In this document: positions 6,899 through 12,002 of the stretch, piece by piece
How the letters are laid out: each line of letters begins with the position of its first letter
Numbering within the stretch: position 1 is the first letter of the stretch
Assembly (NCBI GenBank): GCA_016200675.1
Contig: JACQEH010000074.1
Span: forward strand, 1 to 12,002
Reading direction: 5' to 3'
DNA length: 12,002 bases
Origin: Chloroflexota bacterium
GTDB taxonomy: Bacteria > Chloroflexota > Limnocylindria > Limnocylindrales > CSP1-4
Made by a program: the position numbers and the translations under genes
Notes under the pieces: generated by a model
Told to the model about the DNA's origin: nothing
What the model saw: only the letters and a program-made list of their open reading frames with translations
Databases searched by the model: none

Positions 6899-7096
6899 GT
6901 GGCGGAGCGGGACGCGCGCCCCTCCTCGCGCTTCTGGGTGTGGGCGATCGTCGGCGGCGGGGCGGCGCTCGTGGCGGGGGCGATCACGCTGGCCCTGGTG
7001 CTGACGCCGCGCGACGCGCCGACGCCGGCGACGGACCTCGGCTCGACGAGCGAGCCGTGGCAGCGCGCGTCCCCTCCGTCGCCGACGAGCAGCTGA
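6899..7096 (+). CDS. Possible small single-pass membrane protein
   Basis: This 65-residue reading frame (GTG start) has a charged N-terminus (MAERDARPSSR), one clear transmembrane helix (about 12-36, FWVWAIVGGGAALVAGAITL onwards) and a Pro/Thr/Ser-rich tail. The G/C-ended codons and charged-then-hydrophobic layout argue that it is translated. It overlaps the CBS gene by 40 bp if that gene starts at 7057, or ends just before it if the CBS start is GTG 7099. The CBS frame is one base back from this one, the same direction as the two frameshifts elsewhere in the window. An alternative is therefore that this is the broken N-terminus of a membrane-anchored CBS protein. I do not recognise a family. 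Confidence 0.45.
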   Translation: MAERDARPSSRFWVWAIVGGGAALVAGAITLALVLTPRDAPTPATDLGSTSEPWQRASPPSPTSS

Positions 7097-7533
7097 AGGT
7101 GCTCGCCCGCCGCGACCCGCTGACCGTCCGACCCGGCACCAGCCTGCGCGACTGCGTGACCCGCATCCACGAGGGCGGCACCGGCGATTCCGTCTTCGTG
7201 ACCGAGCATGACGGCACGCTGCGGGGCGTCCTCACCGAGCGGGACATGTTCTCCGAACTCGTGGGTCGCGAGGTCGACCTGGACCAGCCGGTCGAGACGC
7301 TCATGAAGATCCATCCCTGGACCCTCCACCTCGACCAGCCGGTGCGCCACGCGATCGACCTCATGCAGACCGGGCGCTATCGCAACGTGCCCCTCGTCGA
7401 CGAGGCAGGCCGCCTCCTCGGCGTGATCCGCCCGGTCGACGTCCTCAAGTACCTCGCCGAGGCTTTCCCGGAGGAGCTCCTCAACCTCCCGCCCCGACCC
7501 CACCAGCGGATCAAGGAATCGGAGGGCGCGTGA
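7057..7533 (+). CDS. CBS-pair protein, first gene of KorAB operon
   Basis: The 158-residue product (GTG 7057) is almost only a tandem CBS (Bateman) module. CBS1 spans about 16-70, from ARRDPLTVRPGTSLRDCV to GVLTERDMF. CBS2 spans about 80-136, from LMKIHPWTLHLDQPVRHAI to GVIRPVDVLKYL. The GxxTxxD nucleotide-ribose signature is clear in CBS1 (GVLTERD); in CBS2 Arg replaces the Thr (GVIRPVD). Such modules bind AMP, ADP, ATP or S-adenosylmethionine and act as energy sensors, on their own or on partner proteins. The stop overlaps the korA GTG by four bases (GTGA, 7530-7533), so the protein is likely made in step with KorA and may regulate it; that is inference. The start is uncertain: GTG 7099 is an alternative, and a longer N-terminus is possible by fusion to the upstream membrane segment. 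Confidence 0.85.
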   Translation: MAARVPSVADEQLKVLARRDPLTVRPGTSLRDCVTRIHEGGTGDSVFVTEHDGTLRGVLTERDMFSELVGREVDLDQPVETLMKIHPWTLHLDQPVRHAIDLMQTGRYRNVPLVDEAGRLLGVIRPVDVLKYLAEAFPEELLNLPPRPHQRIKESEGA

Positions 7534-9398
7534 CCACCGTCAAGGAGCGCCCCACGGAGCAGCGCCATCTCGACCGCGTCACGATCCGCTTCGCCGGCGA
7601 TTCGGGCGACGGCATGCAGCTCACCGGAACCCAGTTCACCCGCAACGCCGCCGTCTTCGGCAACGACATCAGCACCTATCCGGACTTCCCGGCCGAGATC
7701 CGGGCGCCCGCCGGCTCGCTGCCCGGCGTGTCGGGCTTCCAGCTGAGCTTCTCCTCGTCCCGGATCCACACGCCCGGAGACGAGCCCGACGTCCTCGTGG
7801 CCATGAACCCGGCGGCCCTCAAGGCCAATGTCGGCGAGCTGCCCGCCGGGGGCGCCCTCGTCGTCAACGAGGATGCCTTCACGGCCGGCAACCTCAGCAA
7901 GGTCGGCTATACCGTGAACCCGCTGACCGACGGGTCGCTGGCCGCCTACAACCTCTTCTCGATCCCGATCTCGACGCTCAACGCCCGGGCCCTCGAAGGC
8001 CTTGACCTGACCAACAAGCAGGTCGACCTGACGAAGAACTTCTTCGCCCTGGGGCTCATGTTCTGGCTCTACGAGCGGAGCATGGACGCCACGATCAGCT
8101 GGATCGACGAGAAGTTCTCGAAGCGCCCGGTCATCGCCGAGGGCAACAAGCGAGCCCTGAAGGCCGGCTACAACTTCGGCGAGACGACGGAGATCTTCCA
8201 CGAGCGCTATGTCGTGGCGCCGGCCAGGCTCCGCCCCGGCCGCTATCGCAACATCACCGGCAACGAGGCCACGGCCCTCGGCTTCGTGGCCGCCTCGCAG
8301 CTGGCGGAACGGCCGCTCTTCTACGGCTCCTATCCGATCACCCCGGCCTCGGACATCCTCCACGCCCTCGCCGCCTACAAGAACTTCGGCGTGAAGACGT
8401 TCCAGGCCGAGGATGAGATCGCCGCCATCGGCGCCTCCATCGGGGCAAGCTACGGCGGCGCGATGGGCATGACCGGGACGTCCGGTCCGGGCGTCGCCCT
8501 CAAGAGCGAGGCCCTCGGGCTGGCGGTGATGGTGGAGCTGCCGCTCGTCCTCATCGACGTCCAGCGCGGCGGTCCCTCGACGGGCCTGCCGACCAAGACG
8601 GAGCAGGGTGACCTCCTGCAGGTCCTCTTCGGCCGCAACTCGGACTCGCCGATGCCGGTGGTCGCTCCGGCCACCCCGGGCGAGTGCTTCGAATACGCCA
8701 TCGAGGCCTGGCGCCTGGCCCTCAAGTACATGACCCCGGTCGCCTTCATGAGCGACGCCTTCCTCGCCAACGGAGCCGAGCCGTGGGCGATCCCGGACCC
8801 CGAGGACCTGCCGAGGATCGGCGTCCCGAACCGGACCGAGACGGCGGGCTTCTACCCATACCTTCGGGATCCCGAAACGCTCGCCCGTCCCTGGGCCGTG
8901 CCGGGCACGCCCGGCCTCGAGCATCGCATCGGCGGCCTCGAGAAGGCCGACGTCATGGGCAACGTCAGCTATGACCCCGAGAACCACCACAAGATGACCC
9001 TCCTTCGCCAGGCGAAGGTCGCCGGCATCGCCCGGGACATCGCCGACCTCGAGGTCTTCGGCCCGGCCGAAGGCGATCTCCTGGTCCTCGGCTGGGGCTC
9101 CACCTACGGGGCCATCCGGAGCGCCGTCGAGCGGCTCCAGGCTCGCGGCCTCTCCGTCGCCCATGCCCACATGCGCCACCTGAACCCGTTCCCGGCGAAT
9201 ACCGAGGTGGTCCTCCGGTCCTACCGGCGGGTCCTCGTCCCGGAGCTCAACCTGGGACACCTGCTCATGCTCATCCGGGCCCGCTACCTCGTCGACGCCA
9301 TCGGCTACAACAAGGTCCGGGGCAAGCCGTTCCGCATCGTCGAGATCGAGGCCGAGGCGGACCGCCTGCTGGCCGAGCTCAGGGAGACCGCCCGATGA
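7530..9398 (+). CDS. korA: 2-oxoglutarate:ferredoxin oxidoreductase, fused gamma-alpha subunit
   Basis: The 622-residue KorA is the gamma-alpha fusion subunit of a CoA- and thiamine-diphosphate-dependent 2-oxoacid:ferredoxin oxidoreductase. With KorB it converts 2-oxoglutarate + CoA to succinyl-CoA + CO2 with reduction of ferredoxin, or the reverse. The gamma domain is at about 15-210, opening with RFAGDSGDGMQLTG and TYPDFPAEIRAPAGSLPGVS. The alpha domain runs from about 243, with FYGSYPITPASDIL (264-277), FQAEDEIAAIGASIGASYGG (291-310), TGTSGPGVALKSE (315-327) and QRGGPSTGLPTKTEQGDL (345-362). A C-terminal domain (about 520-615) includes AHAHMRHLNPFP. The length and fusion match the aerobic KorAB type of mycobacteria and relatives. 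GGAGG at 7521-7525 supports the GTG start. The stop overlaps the korB ATG (ATGA). Choice of 2-oxoglutarate over other 2-oxoacids follows the best-known relatives and is not proven by the sequence. Confidence 0.95.
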   Translation: MTTVKERPTEQRHLDRVTIRFAGDSGDGMQLTGTQFTRNAAVFGNDISTYPDFPAEIRAPAGSLPGVSGFQLSFSSSRIHTPGDEPDVLVAMNPAALKANVGELPAGGALVVNEDAFTAGNLSKVGYTVNPLTDGSLAAYNLFSIPISTLNARALEGLDLTNKQVDLTKNFFALGLMFWLYERSMDATISWIDEKFSKRPVIAEGNKRALKAGYNFGETTEIFHERYVVAPARLRPGRYRNITGNEATALGFVAASQLAERPLFYGSYPITPASDILHALAAYKNFGVKTFQAEDEIAAIGASIGASYGGAMGMTGTSGPGVALKSEALGLAVMVELPLVLIDVQRGGPSTGLPTKTEQGDLLQVLFGRNSDSPMPVVAPATPGECFEYAIEAWRLALKYMTPVAFMSDAFLANGAEPWAIPDPEDLPRIGVPNRTETAGFYPYLRDPETLARPWAVPGTPGLEHRIGGLEKADVMGNVSYDPENHHKMTLLRQAKVAGIARDIADLEVFGPAEGDLLVLGWGSTYGAIRSAVERLQARGLSVAHAHMRHLNPFPANTEVVLRSYRRVLVPELNLGHLLMLIRARYLVDAIGYNKVRGKPFRIVEIEAEADRLLAELRETAR

Positions 9399-10488
9399 CC
9401 GAGACGAAGGGCGCCCCACAGACGGGCGGCACGACGAAGGGCGCCCCACAGACGGGCGCCCCGCCGAAGGGCGCCTCGCCGCTCGACCTCCCGGTCCTCA
9501 CCCGGAAGGACTTCGTGTCGGACCAGGAGGTCCGCTGGTGCCCCGGCTGCGGCGACTACTCGATCCTGGCCCAGACCCAGAAGGTGATGCCCGACTTCGG
9601 CTACGCGAAGGAGAACATCGTCTTCATCTCCGGGATCGGCTGCTCGGGCCGCCTGCCGTACTACATGAACACCTACGGCTTCCACTCGATCCACGGCCGC
9701 GCGCCGGCCATCGCGACGGGCCTCAAGGCGGCGCGGCCCGACCTCATGGTCTGGGTCATCACCGGCGACGGCGACGCCCTTTCGATCGGCGGCAACCACC
9801 TCGTCCACGCCCTGCGCCGCAACGTCGACCTCCGGATCATCATGTTCAACAACCGGATCTACGGGCTCACCAAAGGCCAGGCCAGCCCGACGTCGGAGTT
9901 CGGCAAGGTCACCAAGAGCTCGCCGTATGGGACCGTCGACTACCCCGTCAGCCCGCTCGCGATCGCCCTGCCGCCGAGGCGAGCTTCATCGCCCGCTCCG
10001 TGGACACCCACACCGAGCACCTCCAGGGGACGCTCGAGGCCGCCGGCCGCCACCACGGCTCGGCCTTCGTGGAGGTCCTCCAGAACTGCAACATCTTCAA
10101 CGACGGGGCCCATCGCGAGTTCACCGACCGCGAGGTCCGCGACGACCGGATGCTCTTCCTGGAGCACGGGGCGCCGATGGTCTTCGGCAAGGACCGCGAC
10201 AAGGGCATCCGCCTCAACGGCCACCAGCCCGAGATCGTGACCCTCGGCGGCGACGGCATCACGGAGGCGGACCTGCTGGTCCACGACGAGACCGATCCCC
10301 TCATCGCCTTCATGCTCGCCCACATCTACTGGCCCGAGTTCCCGGTCCCGGTCGGGGTCATCCGGCGGATCAGCCGGCCGACCCACGACCAGCTGCTCAA
10401 CGGCCAGATCGACCAGGCCATCGCCGGCCGCGGCAAGGGCGACCTGCGCCAGCTGCTCGCCGCGGGCGAGACCTGGACCGTCGAGTAG
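9395..10488 (+). CDS. korB: 2-oxoglutarate:ferredoxin oxidoreductase beta subunit, frameshifted
   Basis: KorB carries the thiamine diphosphate and an iron-sulfur cluster. The first frame (ATG 9395, GGGAG upstream at 9382-9386) encodes residues 1-192: a repeat-rich tail (1-29), WCPGCGDYS (Cys49, Cys52), GIGCSGR (Cys83), and the cofactor segment TGDGDALSIGGNHLVHALRR to MFNNRIYGLTKGQ. At 9968-9970 reading must step back one base. The second frame continues AAEASFIARSVDTH, LQNCNIFND (Cys232 after correction, the probable fourth cluster ligand) and runs to the TAG at 10488; the corrected length is about 364 residues, normal for this family. One G missing from CTGGCC explains the break. As both sides are intact and conserved, I read this as a working gene with a sequencing or assembly error. 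If real, the truncated protein (281 residues with an alien tail) would lose a cluster ligand and the enzyme would be dead. Confidence 0.9.
9403..9475 (+). repeat. 30-bp in-frame repeat in korB 5' end
   Basis: GACGAAGGGCGCCCCACAGA-type units begin at 9403, 9433 and, truncated and diverged, 9463. The period is 30 bp, ten codons, so the N-terminal tail of KorB repeats TKGAPQTG before the conserved part begins near residue 33. It looks like a replication-slippage expansion in a flexible, non-catalytic tail. Confidence 0.85.
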
Positions 10489-10498
10489 GAGCGGCGCC

Positions 10499-10999
10499 GT
10501 GATCTGCCCCGTCTGCCAGTTCGACAACTACGCCGGCGACGACCTCTGCGAGAACTGCGGCGCGGACCTCCGCGCCTCGAGCACGCCCGAGCCGGCGACG
10601 GGCTTCCGAGGCCGCCTCCTGGGGATTCACCTCGACGAGCTCGGGGCTCCCGCCCCGGAGCTGGTCGGGCCGGACACGGATGTCGCCGAGGCGATCCAGC
10701 GGATGCACCGCGAAGGCATCGACTGCCTGCTCGTGACGGACGGGGGGCGCCTGGTCGGCATCTTCACCGACCGCGACGCGCTCATCAAGCTCGCCGGCCA
10801 CGGTCCCGAGCACCGCCCGATCTCCGAGCTGATGACCCGCGACCCGGTGGTCCTCCGGCAGGACGACACGATCGCGGTGGCGATCAACAAGATGGCCGTC
10901 GGCGGCTTCCGCCACGTCCCGATCGTGGACGGCCACCGGCCGGTGGCGGTCGTCTCTGCCCGCGACGTCTTCCGCCATATCTCGACCCGCCTGAGCTGA
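10499..10999 (+). CDS. Zinc-ribbon CBS-pair protein
   Basis: The 166-residue product has an N-terminal zinc ribbon, CPVC and CENC (Cys3, Cys6, Cys17, Cys20), a short linker, and a tandem CBS module. CBS1 is at about 50-98 with GIFTDRD (87-93). CBS2 is at about 108-162 with LMTRDPVVLRQDDTIAVAI and AVVSARD (150-156), where the signature Thr is Ser. CBS modules bind adenine nucleotides; zinc ribbons of this size usually mediate protein or nucleic-acid contacts. The GTG start follows AGGAG at 10487-10491, overlapping the korB stop region, and the stop shares one base with the next gene's ATG (TGATG). It is the second CBS protein beside korAB, so an energy-responsive regulator of the oxidoreductase is a reasonable but untested idea. 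Confidence 0.9.
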   Translation: MICPVCQFDNYAGDDLCENCGADLRASSTPEPATGFRGRLLGIHLDELGAPAPELVGPDTDVAEAIQRMHREGIDCLLVTDGGRLVGIFTDRDALIKLAGHGPEHRPISELMTRDPVVLRQDDTIAVAINKMAVGGFRHVPIVDGHRPVAVVSARDVFRHISTRLS

Positions 11000-12002
11000 T
11001 GGCGGCCCGGCCGTCCATCCCGGACGAGCGCTACGGCGCGCGCCTGGCCCTCGCCCAGGAGCTCGCCGCCGAGCGCGGCGTCTCGGCGCTCCTCGTCGGC
11101 GTCGGCTCCGACCTCCACTACCTGACCGGCTATGACGCCATGCCGCTCGAGCGGCTCACGATGCTCGTGGTCCCGGCGACCGGGCGCCCGACCCTGGTGG
11201 CGCCCCGCCTCGAGGCCATGGCCGCCGCCGGCTGCGCCGCCGCCCGCATCGACGTCGTCGACGTCGCGGCCTGGGACGAGACAGACGATCCGACCGTCCT
11301 GGTCGCGGCGCTCCTGGCCCGGGCCCTCGGCGCCGCCTCGACCGGAGGAGCGCGCGTGCTTCTCAGCAGCCAGCTCTGGGCGATGCACGTCCTGGGGCTG
11401 CAGCGAAGCCTCCCCGGCGCCTCGTTCGGGCTGGCGACCGAGGTCATCCGCGAGCAGCGGATGGTCAAGGACGGCGACGAGATCGAGCTCCTGCGGCTTG
11501 CCGCCCATGCCGCCGACCGGGTCATCGACCAGGTCGCGGCCGGTCCCCTGGTCGGGCGAACCGAACGGGATGTCAGCCGGGAGGTGCGGGAGCGCCTCCT
11601 GGCCGAGGGCCACGAACTGGCCCAGTTCGCCATCGTCGCCTCCGGCCCGAACGCCGCATCCCCGCACCACGACGCGACCGACCGGGTCATCGAGGCCGGC
11701 GAGCCGATCGTCCTGGACATCGGCGGCGCCTACGCCGGCTACACCTCGGACACGACCAGGACCCTATGGGTCACCGGCGGCGACGCGGCCAGGGGGCCGA
11801 CCCCCGAGTTCCGGCGCCTGTTCGACCTGCTCCATGCGGCGCAGGCGGCGGCCGTCGCGGCCGTCCGGCCGGGCGTCGCCTGCGAGACGATCGATTCGAC
11901 GGCCCGCGGGATCATCGCGGCCGGTGGCTACGGCGCCGAGTTCCTCCACCGGACCGGACACGGCATCGGGCTCGAGGTCCACGAGGAGCCCTACATCGTG
12001 GC
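10999..12002 (+). CDS. M24-family Xaa-Pro aminopeptidase-like protein, partial
   Basis: The frame runs from ATG 10999 off the window end without a stop; 334 residues are visible. Residues about 10-150 form a creatinase-type N-terminal domain (LLVGVGSDLHYLTGYDAMPL). Residues 151 onward form the pita-bread catalytic domain, starting at REQRMVKDGDEIELLRLAAH. Dinuclear-metal ligands Asp240 (IVLDIGG), Asp251 (TSDTTRT) and His321 (TGHGIGLEVHEEP) are present, as are the substrate-binding histidines His223 (SPHHD) and His328. The two glutamate ligands expected further on lie partly or wholly beyond the window. Such enzymes remove an N-terminal residue preceding proline from peptides in the cytoplasm; related M24 members include prolidase and creatinase. 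The start codon shares its A with the stop of the zinc-ribbon CBS gene, so it belongs to the same operon, although a functional link to KorAB is not evident. Confidence 0.93.
   Translation, partial: MAARPSIPDERYGARLALAQELAAERGVSALLVGVGSDLHYLTGYDAMPLERLTMLVVPATGRPTLVAPRLEAMAAAGCAAARIDVVDVAAWDETDDPTVLVAALLARALGAASTGGARVLLSSQLWAMHVLGLQRSLPGASFGLATEVIREQRMVKDGDEIELLRLAAHAADRVIDQVAAGPLVGRTERDVSREVRERLLAEGHELAQFAIVASGPNAASPHHDATDRVIEAGEPIVLDIGGAYAGYTSDTTRTLWVTGGDAARGPTPEFRRLFDLLHAAQAAAVAAVRPGVACETIDSTARGIIAAGGYGAEFLHRTGHGIGLEVHEEPYIV

Noticed and set aside
6064..7056. N-terminal two-thirds of the long frame that ends with the CBS protein
   Set aside because: It lies out of frame over the XRE gene and gives an Arg/Pro/Gly-rich, domain-free sequence. 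The recognisable CBS protein starts only around 7057-7099.
7377..9449. A 690-codon open frame on the minus strand across korA
   Set aside because: It is antisense to a well-conserved korA. Its product is low-complexity, rich in Arg/Gly/Asp/Val as expected of a mirrored high-GC frame, and matches no family I recognise.

Overview
The window is high-GC bacterial DNA with strongly G/C-ended codons, frequent GTG starts and tight gene packing. The gene families (an ECF sigma gene with a proline-rich single-pass partner, NHL-repeat lipoprotein, XRE/PD-(D/E)XK fusion, ferredoxin-type 2-oxoacid oxidoreductase) fit an uncultured high-GC Chloroflexota (Limnocylindria-like) or an actinobacterium-like lineage. 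This placement is inference from style, not from a marker gene. No rRNA, tRNA, CRISPR array, insertion sequence or phage gene is visible.

Left part (1-5921): an exported NHL beta-propeller lipoprotein and a homogentisate 1,2-dioxygenase family protein lie on the plus strand. They converge on a minus-strand ECF sigma / membrane-anchored putative anti-sigma pair whose genes overlap by ATGA. Divergent from the sigma gene is an HpcH/HpaI aldolase with all family active-site residues. Its last codons are the first copy of a 38-bp tandem repeat of about 4.6 units; every complete unit carries a GC hairpin and a stop codon. The repeat fills the convergent gap to a minus-strand EamA transporter, whose GTG start lies 6 nt behind a TAGCCT box, a leaderless-mRNA layout.

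Middle (5922-7096): an XRE helix-turn-helix protein fused to a PD-(D/E)XK nuclease-fold domain, readable only across a one-base frameshift near 6118, then a possible 65-residue single-pass membrane protein.

Right part (7057-12002): a tightly coupled operon CBS protein - korA - korB - zinc-ribbon CBS protein - M24 aminopeptidase P-like protein (cut by the window end). Genes overlap by 4, 4 and 1 bases at three of the junctions. korA/korB encode a two-subunit 2-oxoglutarate(2-oxoacid):ferredoxin oxidoreductase. The two CBS-pair proteins on either side suggest that this central-carbon enzyme is tied to adenine-nucleotide (energy charge) sensing. korB is interrupted by a one-base deletion near 9970 but stays intact on both sides, so an assembly or sequencing error is the likeliest explanation.

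Most notable signals: the CBS-KorAB-CBS cassette, the 38-bp hairpin/stop repeat that gives the same C-terminal peptide and a stop in all three frames, the XRE-nuclease-fold fusion, and two (possibly three) minus-one frame changes in one 12-kb stretch.
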